Shown here: piece after piece, positions 1 through 8,148 of the stretch | Numbering within the stretch: position 1 is the first letter of the stretch | Layout of the letters: each line of letters starts with the position of its first letter | NCBI GenBank assembly: GCA_021155915.1 | Contig: JAJNBE010000021.1 | Coordinates: 1-35,244, forward strand | Direction: 5' to 3' | DNA from: Solimicrobium sp. | GTDB lineage: Bacteria; Pseudomonadota; Gammaproteobacteria; Burkholderiales; Burkholderiaceae_D | DNA length: 35,244 bases | Notes under the pieces: model-generated | What the model was told of the DNA's origin: nothing | Seen by the model: the letters and a program-made list of their open reading frames with translations, nothing else | Database searches by the model: none | Position numbers and translations under genes: made by a program

Positions 1-177
1 CGAGGGTATGAAACACGATCGCTCAGAAAACAACGAGAGGCATATACAATGATGCTGGAAGCCCAACAAAGCGATGAGTCGGTTTTTTCCGGGGTGCCCA
101 AGGATATCATCAAACACATTGCAAGCTTGCGATTTAAAGCAACGCTGGCTCAGCCGGAATTGGACAAAAAGATCTGA
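1..177 (+). CDS. C-terminal part of an unknown ORF with an F-box-like motif
   Basis: Frame 1 is open from the left edge to a TGA at 175-177 and gives the last 58 residues of a protein that starts outside the window. If it starts inside, ATG at 49 would give only 42 residues. The readable part is charged, and near its end has SGVPKDIIKHIASL, which fits the start of an F-box (L/V-P-x-D/E-I-x-x-x-I-x-S-x-L). F-boxes recruit eukaryotic SKP1-Cullin ligases and are used by effectors of intracellular bacteria, but one short motif at a C-terminus is weak evidence. No other domain can be seen. Reality of the ORF is plausible; its function is unknown. Confidence 0.4.
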   Translation, partial: RGYETRSLRKQREAYTMMLEAQQSDESVFSGVPKDIIKHIASLRFKATLAQPELDKKI

Positions 178-533
178 ACGTTCAAATCTTATCCAATTAC
201 GGTAACCTTATTCATGACGCTTCCCCTCATTAAAGTGGTTGACAGAAGCTCCACTTTGGCACATTGCGATGCCGGCATGGGTGCGAGGCGTTCATTTTAT
301 TAACCGTAGCGGGCAAACCAAAGACCAGGCGCCCGGAGCGCAGCAACCACAAATTACTTGAGTACATGAGGATTGCGAGCACCGCGCAACGCGGCATTTG
401 GCTCGCGCGTTAGTTGTTTAGGGGTCTCAAAAAAACTGCGTTTAGATGCCGCTACTCAGATGTAGAAGAGAACATACAGGCTCTAGGAGATTAATCCTGT
501 GCCTCATAAAAGGAAAAAGGGGCGCATTAGATT
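178..533. other. Intergenic region with a hairpin and repeat copy A
   Basis: No convincing gene on either strand. A short inverted repeat (AAAGTGG at 232-238, CCACTTT at 251-257) could fold at the RNA level but has no T-tract. Repeat copy A occupies 303-428. The remainder, 429-533, shows nothing recognisable. Confidence 0.5.
303..428 (+). repeat. Dispersed intergenic repeat, copy A
   Basis: One of three copies in the window. It runs from ACCGTAGCG to GGGGTCTC. It shares a 19-nt block (CTTGAGTACATGAGGATTG) and ATTTGGCTCGCGC with copy B, and 26 of 28 positions with copy C over the block beginning AGTACATGAGGATTGCG. It lies 126 bp after the stop of the ORF ending at 177 and is oriented like that ORF. 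Confidence 0.75.
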
Positions 534-629
534 GGCGAGCCTGATCTGCGGCACTCACGGGAAGTGACTGTGGCTGCTTCGTTCCCGACCTGACCAGATT
601 GGTCACACCGCAATGCGCAGGGACCCGCC
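534..629 (-). ncRNA. ffs: 4.5S RNA of the signal recognition particle
   Basis: Read on the minus strand, the centre carries the universal SRP domain IV sequence: GGTCAGGTCGGGAACGAAGC followed by AGCCACAGTC. Of this, GGTCAGGTC, the GGAA-type tetraloop and GAAGCAGCC match E. coli 4.5S RNA. The two ends (GGCGGGTCCCTGCG and CGCAGATCAGGCTCGCC) pair to close the long hairpin, which sets the boundaries at about 96 nt. The RNA binds Ffh and guides co-translational targeting of membrane proteins to FtsY and SecYEG. It has its own promoter just upstream. The exact 3' end after processing is uncertain by a few bases. Confidence 0.92.
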
Positions 630-636
630 AGTGCGG

Positions 637-665
637 ATTATACCGTAATATGCATACTTGACATG
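637..665 (-). promoter_or_regulatory. Promoter of ffs
   Basis: On the minus strand a perfect TATAAT (637-642) stands 7 nt before the inferred 5' end of 4.5S RNA at 629. No good -35 hexamer is present at 16-18 bp (best candidate about 659-665), so the -35 is weak. This promoter and the RNA overlap an apparent minus-strand ORF (603-887), which argues that the ORF is not a gene. Confidence 0.6.
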
Positions 666-982
666 ATGAAGTTTCTTGCTTGAGCCGAAATTGTGCAATA
701 TACGCATGTTAAACCAACTATTCTGAGATCTTAAATGGCACGCGTATAGCGCAGCATAATTGCGATTATTCAGAAGTCTTCTCCTCGCCTTGCGCAAATC
801 GTCACGGACCAATCTCTCATCTTCTTCCGAATGAGCTCTATATGACTGATACCGTATTTCCTCTTGTGTTCTATTAAGTCGAGACATTTAAGATTTGTGA
901 GGCTGCTAAGGTAGTGTAACCCAGAGTATGAACGCTAAAACTCATGGACTTATCACGTAATGATTTAGCCGGGTTTAGGCAA
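643..982. other. Gap between ubiD and ffs
   Basis: A 94-codon minus-strand frame (603-887) runs through here, but it reads into the ffs promoter and RNA, has no clear ribosome binding site and resembles no family I know. I see no convincing gene and no terminator for ubiD, which ends at 983. Confidence 0.4.
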
Positions 983-2467
983 TTAAAGACCCAACCCCTG
1001 CCAAATCCCATCAATACGTTTTTTAACCTCAGCAGACATCGCAATCGTTTTTCCCCATTCGCGATTAGTCTCCCCTGGCCATTTATTAGTCGCATCTAAC
1101 CCCATTTTGCTACCTAAGCCGCTTACTGGTGATGCGAAATCTAAATAATCAATTGGCGTGTTATCAATTAAGGTTGTGTCCCTTAATGGATCAACGCGCG
1201 TTGTTATTGCCCACATCACTTCTTTCCAGTCCCGAATATTTACATCTTCATCGACCACGATAATAAACTTGGTGTACATAAACTGGCGCAAGAAACTCCA
1301 TACCCCAAACATGACGCGTTTAGCATGGCCGGCATAGGATTTCTTAATTTGTACAATCGCCATGCGATAGCTGCACCCTTCTGGGGGTAAATAAAAATCG
1401 ATGATCTCGCTAAATTGCTTTTGCAATAAAGGTACAAATACTTCATTCAACGCTACGCCCAGCACAGCCGGTTCATCCGGCGGTTTGCCTGTATAGGTGG
1501 AATGATAGATAGGATTTTCCCGCATCGTAATGCGGTCAACGGTAAAAACGGGGAAATAATCTTGTTCATTGTAGTAACCGGTATGGTCACCAAATGGGCC
1601 CTCTAACGCATGTTCATAACCGCTCGGGTGATTGGCATCTGGATAAATATGCCCTTCCAAAACAATTTCGGCAGAAGCGGGCACGCGTAAGTCGCTACCG
1701 ATTGCTTTGACCAATTCTGTACGGCTGCCACGCAGCAAACCGGCAAACTGATACTCAGACAAGCTGTCCGGCACCGGCGTGACCGCACCGAGTATGGTGG
1801 CCGGATCGGCGCCTAGCGCAACTGCCACGGGATAAGGCTGTCCTTTATTGACAATGCCGTGCTCACGAAAATCTAACGCGCCCCCGCGATGGGCTAACCA
1901 CCGCATAATGACCTTATTGCGCGATAAAACCTGTTGGCGGTAAATACCTAAATTTTGACGTTTTTTGTGTGGACCTTTGGTGATCACCAATCCCCACGTA
2001 ATCAGCGGCGCAATGTCTCCTGGCCAACAATATTGAATTGGCAAATTACCCAGATCAACTTGATCACCTTCCCACACAATGGTCTGGCAGACCGCACTAC
2101 GAACCTCCTTAGGCGCCATATCCCAAACAGCTTTTATCAAACTTCCCAAACCTAGAATATCTTTGAATCCCTTCGGTGGTTCCGGTTCTTTTAAGCTTGA
2201 TAAAACATGACCGATTTTACGCAACTCACTTATATCTTCTACCCCCATACCCAAGGCCACTCGCCTTGTGGAACCAAATAAATTACCTAATACTGGCATG
2301 TTAAAGCCAATTGGTTGCGTAAATAGAAGTGCCGGCCCCTCAGCACGCAATGTACGATCACAAATTTCCGTCATCTCTAAAATTGGGGAAATTGGGGTAT
2401 TTACCTCTTTTAGCTGCTCTATTTTTTTTAACTTTGCAAGGAAGTCTCGCAGATCGACATAGTTCAT
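983..2467 (-). CDS. ubiD: 4-hydroxy-3-polyprenylbenzoate decarboxylase
   Basis: UbiD removes the carboxylate from 4-hydroxy-3-polyprenylbenzoate in ubiquinone synthesis, using prenylated FMN made by UbiX. The 494-residue length matches E. coli UbiD (about 497). Visible landmarks are the prFMN/metal-binding segment NLGIYRQQ (172-179) with SRNKVIMRW after it, and the catalytic segment [11 protein letters not shown] (289-299) with the conserved acids E289 and D294. The protein is cytosolic. The gene is transcribed alone on the minus strand, away from the lytic transglycosylase. No ubiX is in the window. The family also contains decarboxylases for other aromatic acids, but the length and N-terminus favour the ubiquinone enzyme. 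Confidence 0.93.
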   Translation of the reverse strand: MNYVDLRDFLAKLKKIEQLKEVNTPISPILEMTEICDRTLRAEGPALLFTQPIGFNMPVLGNLFGSTRRVALGMGVEDISELRKIGHVLSSLKEPEPPKGFKDILGLGSLIKAVWDMAPKEVRSAVCQTIVWEGDQVDLGNLPIQYCWPGDIAPLITWGLVITKGPHKKRQNLGIYRQQVLSRNKVIMRWLAHRGGALDFREHGIVNKGQPYPVAVALGADPATILGAVTPVPDSLSEYQFAGLLRGSRTELVKAIGSDLRVPASAEIVLEGHIYPDANHPSGYEHALEGPFGDHTGYYNEQDYFPVFTVDRITMRENPIYHSTYTGKPPDEPAVLGVALNEVFVPLLQKQFSEIIDFYLPPEGCSYRMAIVQIKKSYAGHAKRVMFGVWSFLRQFMYTKFIIVVDEDVNIRDWKEVMWAITTRVDPLRDTTLIDNTPIDYLDFASPVSGLGSKMGLDATNKWPGETNREWGKTIAMSAEVKKRIDGIWQGLGL

Positions 2468-2988
2468 TTACGGGTTTATGCTAGTTAATGGTGTAAAGGA
2501 GGAAGTATATAAGCCATTGATTATATAGATTTTAATGAATATTAAATATTCTATATACTTAAAAGTTATGATTTATTGATTCTATAGTATTGACTTGATA
2601 TAAACACCCTCATACAATTAACCCACTCAGGAATGAATAAGATTCAATAGTAAATACTTAAGTATTTGCAAGATCTGGGTTCTCAATAAAAATAGAGATG
2701 GTGATGCTAAGCGCCAACGCAAGAAATCTCAGCTAGTTGTCTGCCGCTAATCGCGAAATCTGCTCCAATCCAATTCAGCGGCTCGTTTTAGCTGATACCA
2801 GACCGCTCCGACATCCGGTTTGAATAACAGAATAGTCCTACGGTAGTCCTACGGTAGTCCTACGGAAAAACGTGGCGGTCTGTTCAGTTATACGTTGTGC
2901 TGTCTATGCACTGCCAGATGATATATCCGATTTGTTTCCATTGATCTGCCAAGGGTAATCAATCGAAACGAGATTTCAGGAAGATGAC
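2468..2988. other. Divergent intergenic region between ubiD and the transglycosylase gene
   Basis: No gene is seen in about 520 bp. The ubiD-proximal part (2500-2660) is very AT-rich and probably carries the promoters. A perfect triple tandem repeat lies at 2833-2865. Confidence 0.5.
2833..2865. repeat. Three perfect tandem copies of an 11-bp unit
   Basis: TAGTCCTACGG occurs three times head to tail with no mismatch (2833-2843, 2844-2854, 2855-2865). The array ends about 125 bp before the transglycosylase start codon. It could be a slippage-prone spacer or a multi-site operator. Nothing similar was seen elsewhere in the window. Confidence 0.85.
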
Positions 2989-3891
2989 ATGATTCAAAAA
3001 AAAATAGTAACTTCAATATTCTCTAAAATGGTTGTTTTAAGAAAAAATAAAATTATTATTACCTACACACAGCAAATCCTTTTGGTTTTTGGAGTAACCG
3101 CAACCACCGTGTTAGCGCTTATGGTTAACGAACCAGAGCTTAGCAATCGTTTTCAGACTATTTCACCGTTTTTTACGGAAAACTTGGTTGCTGAAGAATT
3201 ACGACCAATTTCTCCGGCATTCACTGATTCAGCCATTCTCACCAATCAGTTATCCCGAGTACCAAACGCACAATTGTTGCCCAATGCGAAACTTGCAGGA
3301 AGAACCCAGCTCTCGGTGACCAATTGGCTTGCTAAGCGATACCACATTGCCAACGATGCAGCCCATCTGTTTGTATCTGCCGCTTATCTGACTGCAAAAG
3401 AATGTAAGCTCGATCCTTTATTAATTTTATCGGTAATGGCGATTGAATCAGGATTAAATCCGTTTGCTGAAAGCCCGGCCGGTGCTCAAGGTTTAATGCA
3501 AGTTATGTCCAAAATTCACCAAAAAAGGTTTGACGAATTAGGTGGCCTTGAAGCAGCGCTAGATCCAATAGCCAACATTCGAGTAGGCACGCAAATCCTT
3601 AAGGAGTACGTTACTCGCACTGGTTCGGTGGAAGCAGGTTTAAAAATGTACGTCGGTGCTGCATTAGCCGAAGATGACGGCGGCTATGGAAATAAGGTGA
3701 TGGCAGAATATCGGCGATTGAAAGAGGTATCCACTGGAAAACCGGTGCCGGTCTTTACCACGCCCCGATCTTCGGTCGTCACAGCCGCCGCTAAATCGGC
3801 AACTATCCGAGTAAGTCAAAGAGAAAATTCAATGACAGAGGAACAAGTAGGCGAACAACAGGATAAGCTGGAACAGTTGGCGGAGACTTAG
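2989..3891 (+). CDS. Membrane-anchored lytic transglycosylase (SLT domain)
   Basis: Predicted to cleave peptidoglycan glycan strands with formation of 1,6-anhydro-muramyl ends. A hydrophobic segment near residues 25-46 should anchor it in the inner membrane, with the rest periplasmic. The SLT/goose-lysozyme-like domain (about 110-250) shows MAIESGLNPFAESPAGAQGL with its catalytic Glu, followed by MQVM, then an NIRVGTQIL helix and a YGNKVMAEYRRL end, all typical of family 1 transglycosylases. The C-terminal 50 residues are low-complexity (Ser/Thr, Gln/Glu). The start at 2989 has a good site, CAGGAAG, 5 nt upstream. It is not part of an obvious operon and converges with nusB. Confidence 0.85.
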   Translation: MIQKKIVTSIFSKMVVLRKNKIIITYTQQILLVFGVTATTVLALMVNEPELSNRFQTISPFFTENLVAEELRPISPAFTDSAILTNQLSRVPNAQLLPNAKLAGRTQLSVTNWLAKRYHIANDAAHLFVSAAYLTAKECKLDPLLILSVMAIESGLNPFAESPAGAQGLMQVMSKIHQKRFDELGGLEAALDPIANIRVGTQILKEYVTRTGSVEAGLKMYVGAALAEDDGGYGNKVMAEYRRLKEVSTGKPVPVFTTPRSSVVTAAAKSATIRVSQRENSMTEEQVGEQQDKLEQLAET

Positions 3892-3962
3892 CCATTGGTA
3901 ATCGGGAAGCTTTTTAATGCTAGCATCGTCGGGGCTAAATTAGAAAATCTCGTGATCCCCAC

Positions 3963-4427
3963 TTATTTCTTTCCTATAATTTCAGTCCCACGCAGTTGAC
4001 TAGAGAGCTTATCAAGTACACCATTCACATATTTATGCCCATCTGCACCACCAAACGATTTGGTCAACTCTACTGCCTCATTAATAACCACTCGGTAAGG
4101 AATTTCCAAATGGTTTTTCAGTTCAAAAGCGCCAATTAATAACGCGGCATGTTCCACTGGCGATAATTCAGTGATCGGCCGATCTAGCAAGGGAGAGATT
4201 TGATGACGAAGTTCAACCACCTCTTTAACGCTGCCGTAAATTAAAGCTTCGAAATGCGCTGTATCTGCCTTTTCAAAGCCGTGCGCATTACGTATATGTG
4301 TTTCAATCACCGCGACGTCTTCGTGATTCAAAAGCCATTGATAAATTCCCTGCAAAGCAAACTCACGTGCACGATGGCGTGGTGAACGACTTTTACTTGG
4401 ATTCGCATGCAGTGATTTCGTAGTCAT
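3963..4427 (-). CDS. nusB: Transcription antitermination protein NusB
   Basis: NusB binds boxA RNA with NusE (ribosomal protein S10) and supports antitermination in rRNA operons. The sequence is an all-helical NusB domain: ARFALQG-type opening (here REFALQGIYQWLL), the LLDRPITELSPVEHAALLIG segment, and the closing PYRVVINEAVELTKSFGGAD with YVNGVLDKL, all strongly conserved. A TTG at 4449-4451 would extend the frame, but the ATG at 4425-4427 gives a normal 154-residue protein, so I chose it. It is the last gene of ribB-ribH-nusB, a common proteobacterial arrangement, 79 bp after ribH. Confidence 0.92.
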   Translation of the reverse strand: MTTKSLHANPSKSRSPRHRAREFALQGIYQWLLNHEDVAVIETHIRNAHGFEKADTAHFEALIYGSVKEVVELRHQISPLLDRPITELSPVEHAALLIGAFELKNHLEIPYRVVINEAVELTKSFGGADGHKYVNGVLDKLSSQLRGTEIIGKK

Positions 4428-4506
4428 TCCGTTTTTCCAATCAAGTACCAATTTAATTATCGAGCCACTATTAACTTAACTATTAGTCTAATTACTAATC
4501 CAATCA

Positions 4507-5004
4507 TTAAGCATCACCATTAGCGTCCTTGGCATTCTCTGCCAACTCTTCCAATGCTAATGCTAAATTGGCCATTTCTACTGCAACACGTGCAGCATCA
4601 CGGCCTTTATCTGTCATCCTTGCTACAGCTTGCGCATCATTTTCCGTTGTGAGCACTGCATTTGCGATGGGAATCCCGAAATCTAAACCAGTACGCGTGA
4701 TGCCAGCACCACATTCATTCGCTACTAACTCAAAATGATAAGTTTCACCTCGTATAACAGCACCCAGAGCAATTAATGCATCGAATTGTTGTGTGTCCGC
4801 TAATTTTTGTAGAGCGAAGGGTATTTCGAGTGCTCCTGGCACGGTGACCTGCAGAATATCTTCATCCATAACGCCCAATTCATTTAGCTCACTGAGGCAA
4901 GCGCTTAATAACGCTTCCCCAATTTCAGGGTTAAAACGTGCTTGCACTATACCGACACGTACGCCAGCACCATCTAAATTCATTTCATATGCTCCAGCTG
5001 TCAT
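4507..5004 (-). CDS. ribH: 6,7-dimethyl-8-ribityllumazine synthase
   Basis: Lumazine synthase condenses 5-amino-6-ribitylaminouracil with 3,4-dihydroxy-2-butanone 4-phosphate, the penultimate step to riboflavin. Motifs seen are RFNPEIG (23-29), [14 protein letters not shown] (55-68), and [15 protein letters not shown] (78-92) with the catalytic His90. The substrate butanone phosphate is supplied by RibB, encoded just upstream. Two starts are possible: ATG at 5004 after an AAGAAAG-type site, or the internal ATG at 4983 with GGAG 8 nt before it, which would give a more usual 158 residues. The spacing to ribB is widened by repeat copy B, so coupling to ribB may be altered. Confidence 0.93.
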   Translation of the reverse strand: MTAGAYEMNLDGAGVRVGIVQARFNPEIGEALLSACLSELNELGVMDEDILQVTVPGALEIPFALQKLADTQQFDALIALGAVIRGETYHFELVANECGAGITRTGLDFGIPIANAVLTTENDAQAVARMTDKGRDAARVAVEMANLALALEELAENAKDANGDA

Positions 5005-5069
5005 CGTATTCTTTCTTTATAAAAAAATTAGGGATTTGTATCATTCCACTCTTCAGTTACCGGTCCTAG

Positions 5070-5198
5070 GAGACCACTGCACACAACTTACTGCGCGAGC
5101 CAAATTCAGCGTGACGCGTGCCCACAATCCTCATGTACTCAAGAACATTCAGGGGGCTGCACTCTCTGCACCTTGACTTTAGCTCGCTCGCTACGGTT
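5070..5198 (-). repeat. Dispersed intergenic repeat, copy B
   Basis: On the minus strand this aligns with copy A over its whole length, from ACCGTAGCG to GGTCTC. The best blocks are CTTGAGTACATGAGGATTG (core 5125-5139) and ATTTGGCTCGCGC. It sits between the ribB stop and the ribH start, 14 bp after ribB, in the orientation of the operon. Confidence 0.78.
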
Positions 5199-5212
5199 GT
5201 GCAGAGATCTCC

Positions 5213-6322
5213 TTATGGTTTTTCCTGGTAACCAACTACTTCCAAATCAAAACCGGTCATAGAAGGCATTTTACGCGGACTTGCCAATAACTTCATTTTA
5301 CCGACGCCAATATCTTTTAATATTTGTGCACCGATACCGTAATTACGTAAATCCATACTAGCTGCAGATCCTTGTGCTTTTGCTCTTGGCGTCGCTAACG
5401 CGGTAAATTGAGCAAACATTTGTTCTGCCGATTCTTCACAATTCAGCAAAACCAGGACTCCGTTAGTAGCGGACTGTATAGCTTGCATAGCGGAAGCCAG
5501 GTTCCAAGAGTGGGTGGTCACTTTGGCCTCTAATAAATCGAGCAGAGAAACAGGTTGATGAACCCTAACGGTCGCGACTTCCTCGGCTGAAATTTCACCA
5601 TGCATCAATGCTAAATGTGCCGAACCGTTTAGGGTGTCACGATATACAATCGCCTTAAAAACGCCATGAGCCGTAGTCATATTACGTTCCGCAACGCGCT
5701 CGACAAAACATTCTGTCTGGCTCCGGTAATGAATTAAGTCAGCAATGGTGCCAATTTTTATACCGTGCTTCTGGCTGAATTCAATTAAATTTGGCAAACG
5801 CGCCATGCTACCGTCATCATTCATGATTTCACAAATGACAGTAGCTGGAGTCAGGCCAGCTAACTCTGCAAGATCGCACCCGGCCTCGGTATGGCCTGCG
5901 CGCATTAATACACCACCTTTTTGAGCTCTGATTGGAAAAATATGACCGGGTTGGACAATATCTGCAGCAACGCATTTTGGGTCGACCGCTACTTGAATTG
6001 TTCTAGCACGATCAGCGGCAGAAATTCCGGTGGTCACGCCCTCAGCGGCTTCGATAGAGATAGTAAAATTAGTGCCATAGGCCGTGCCATTACGGGACGT
6101 CATCATTGGCAGTTCTAATTGCTCGCATCGTTCCGCGGTTAGCGTTAAACACACCAGACCGCGCGCATACTTCGTCATGAAATTAATTGCTTCGGGGCTC
6201 ACAAATTCTGCTGCCATGACCAAATCACCCTCGTTTTCCCGATCTTCTTCATCGACCAGAATAACCATGCGCCCCGCACGTAATTCAGCAATGATCTCAG
6301 GAGTGGTAGATATAGACATCAC
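5213..6322 (-). CDS. ribB: 3,4-dihydroxy-2-butanone 4-phosphate synthase with degenerate RibA-like domain
   Basis: The N-terminal domain (1-210) converts ribulose 5-phosphate to 3,4-dihydroxy-2-butanone 4-phosphate plus formate. It shows VDEEDRENEGDLVMAAEF (23-40), FMTKYARGLVCL (48-59), RAGHTEAGCDLAELAG (141-156) and ICEIMNDDGSMAR (163-175). The C-terminal 160 residues have the fold order of GTP cyclohydrolase II, including the closing LRNYGIGAQIL, but lack the zinc-binding C-x10-C-x-C: the position after HGEIS holds no cysteines. This is the RibBX type, expected to act only as RibB, so the organism needs a separate RibA. I saw no FMN riboswitch in the 170 bp upstream. It heads the ribB-ribH-nusB cluster. 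Confidence 0.9.
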   Translation of the reverse strand: MMSISTTPEIIAELRAGRMVILVDEEDRENEGDLVMAAEFVSPEAINFMTKYARGLVCLTLTAERCEQLELPMMTSRNGTAYGTNFTISIEAAEGVTTGISAADRARTIQVAVDPKCVAADIVQPGHIFPIRAQKGGVLMRAGHTEAGCDLAELAGLTPATVICEIMNDDGSMARLPNLIEFSQKHGIKIGTIADLIHYRSQTECFVERVAERNMTTAHGVFKAIVYRDTLNGSAHLALMHGEISAEEVATVRVHQPVSLLDLLEAKVTTHSWNLASAMQAIQSATNGVLVLLNCEESAEQMFAQFTALATPRAKAQGSAASMDLRNYGIGAQILKDIGVGKMKLLASPRKMPSMTGFDLEVVGYQEKP

Positions 6323-6493
6323 GCTTGTACCTATTAAAAATTCAGCATTTTATACCTAAACGCGCTATTCAAAATACTCACTGCTTTAATACACGAGTAC
6401 GATGCAAGATTCCATTTAGGGGAAAATATTAGTAGTGGGCAAAATTGGGTACTTTATTTTGAAGTAAGGGACCAAATGTTCATCTAATTCCGC

Positions 6494-7885
6494 TCATCTA
6501 ATTCCAGTAAGGTAAAAAACGGCAATCACAAAAAATACCGCCAATGTCTTAATACATGTGATTGCAAAAACATCACCATAAGCAACACGATGCGTTAATC
6601 CTGTTACCGCTAATAGCGTAATTACTGCACCATTATGCGGTAGCGTATCCATACCACCGCTCGCCATTGAAGCAACCCGATGCATGACTTCTAACGGAAT
6701 ATGGGCAGCATGCGCGCCTTGGATAAATGTGTCCGACATTGCGGCTAACGCAATACTTAAGCCCCCGGAAGCGGAGCCGGTAATCCCTGCCATTGATGTA
6801 ACAGTGAGGGCCTCGTTGATCAACGGGTTAGGAATATTTTTTAATGCGTTACCAATAATCAAAAATCCCGGCAAGCTAGCAATGACGGCGCCAAACCCAT
6901 ATTCAGTAGCCGTGTTTGTTGCCGCCAGCAACGCACCGGCTATAGCTGTCTTTGACCCTTCTGCAAATTGTTGGCAAACTGGCCTAAACGCTAAAAGTAA
7001 TACGCTTAAAATTCCGATTAATAAGGCCGCTTCAACCGCCCAGATGGCTGCTACCTTAGTTATATCGGTGGCGATAAGTTTAGGACTGCTGGCCAGTTGA
7101 AAACTAGTTGCCGTACCATAAAGTTGCGGTATCCAATGTGTAAACACTTTATTTAATACACCAACCAGCACTAACGGCAGGAGAGCAATGAATGGATTGA
7201 CTAATTTCTCTTGCACTAATGGCTCAGGCTCGTTGAGATGATGTTCCCCATAACCTTCATTATTTGAAAATGCAGATTTCCGACGCCACTCTAAATAAGC
7301 CAAACCGACCATTAATATAAAAGCAGAGCCGAGAAACCCCAACCATGGGGCGGCCCACGTAGTTGTGTTAAAAAACGTAGTGGGGATAATATTTTGAATT
7401 TGTGGCGTACCTGGCAAAGAGTCCATCGTAAAACTGAAGGCACCCAAAGCAATTGTGCCGGGGATTAACCTTTTTGGAATATTTCCTTGTCTAAACATTT
7501 CAGCAGCAAATGGATATACCGCAAACACAACTACGAATAAAGAAACGCCGCCATAGGTGAGCACGGCGCAAACCAAAACGATGGATAAAATTGTGCGCTC
7601 AGAGCCGAGAAAACGAATAATGCTGGAGACAATAGCTTTAGAAAATCCAGATAGTTCAATGACTTTTCCAAAAATAGCGCCCAACACAAAAACGGGAAAA
7701 TATAATTTTAGAAATAGGACCATTTCTTCCATGAAGACGCTGGAAAACACCGGAGCGACCATAGATGGATCGGTCACAAAAACGGCGAGCATTGCAACAA
7801 TTGGAGCAAATAAAATAACACTGAAGCCGCGGTAGGCAATGAACATTAATAATATCAGTGCGGTCAAAACAACGAGAAATGCCAT
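6494..7885 (-). CDS. GntP-family permease (gluconate/hydroxyacid:H+ symporter type)
   Basis: A 463-residue integral membrane protein with about 12 hydrophobic segments. The family signature DSLPGTPQIQNIIPTTFF lies near residue 155, with GALLAATNTATEYGFGAV and a MASGGMDTLPHNGAV loop nearer the C-terminus, as in GntP/GntT and 3-hydroxybutyrate permeases. It should take up a small organic acid with protons across the inner membrane. Substrate cannot be told from sequence; the neighbours (ribB, uvrB) give no metabolic hint. The start ATG has AAGGAG 6 nt before it. It appears to be a single-gene unit. Confidence 0.85.
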   Translation of the reverse strand: MAFLVVLTALILLMFIAYRGFSVILFAPIVAMLAVFVTDPSMVAPVFSSVFMEEMVLFLKLYFPVFVLGAIFGKVIELSGFSKAIVSSIIRFLGSERTILSIVLVCAVLTYGGVSLFVVVFAVYPFAAEMFRQGNIPKRLIPGTIALGAFSFTMDSLPGTPQIQNIIPTTFFNTTTWAAPWLGFLGSAFILMVGLAYLEWRRKSAFSNNEGYGEHHLNEPEPLVQEKLVNPFIALLPLVLVGVLNKVFTHWIPQLYGTATSFQLASSPKLIATDITKVAAIWAVEAALLIGILSVLLLAFRPVCQQFAEGSKTAIAGALLAATNTATEYGFGAVIASLPGFLIIGNALKNIPNPLINEALTVTSMAGITGSASGGLSIALAAMSDTFIQGAHAAHIPLEVMHRVASMASGGMDTLPHNGAVITLLAVTGLTHRVAYGDVFAITCIKTLAVFFVIAVFYLTGIR

Positions 7886-8078
7886 AATGCTCCTTAATAA
7901 AAAATATAATCGTAAGGGAGTGGATTAAATCATAGATTGGGCTAACGCCTTGCCCTTCAAATACGAAACAATCAAATTTAAAATGATGTCAGGGGCCATT
8001 AGAGAGGCCATATTAAACTGCGCTCACCAAATACGGTTTGAGACGACCGCAACTTGCATATACTTAGGGACGTTGTGG

Positions 8079-8132
8079 GGCCTTTGCGCCGGTTCGTGCG
8101 CTTTCTGTGGCACAGCTGGTTGTGCAAAGGCC
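8079..8132. repeat. Long-loop inverted repeat downstream of uvrB
   Basis: GGCCTTTGC (8079-8087) and GCAAAGGCC (8124-8132) are perfect 9-bp arms separated by 36 bp, 17 bp past the uvrB stop. Read on the minus strand it would form a 3' hairpin of the uvrB message, but there is no T-run, so terminator function is uncertain. Confidence 0.5.
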
Positions 8133-8148
8133 ATCAAAAACCTCTCCC

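Noticed and set aside
603..887. 94-codon minus-strand ORF
   Set aside because: Its 3' part runs through the ffs promoter and 4.5S RNA, and there is no ribosome binding site or family resemblance.
2833..2865. CRISPR array
   Set aside because: The three 11-bp units are directly adjacent, with no spacers, and no cas gene is near.
6323..6493. FMN riboswitch upstream of ribB
   Set aside because: Looked for because of the riboflavin genes, but none of the conserved RFN element sequence is present.
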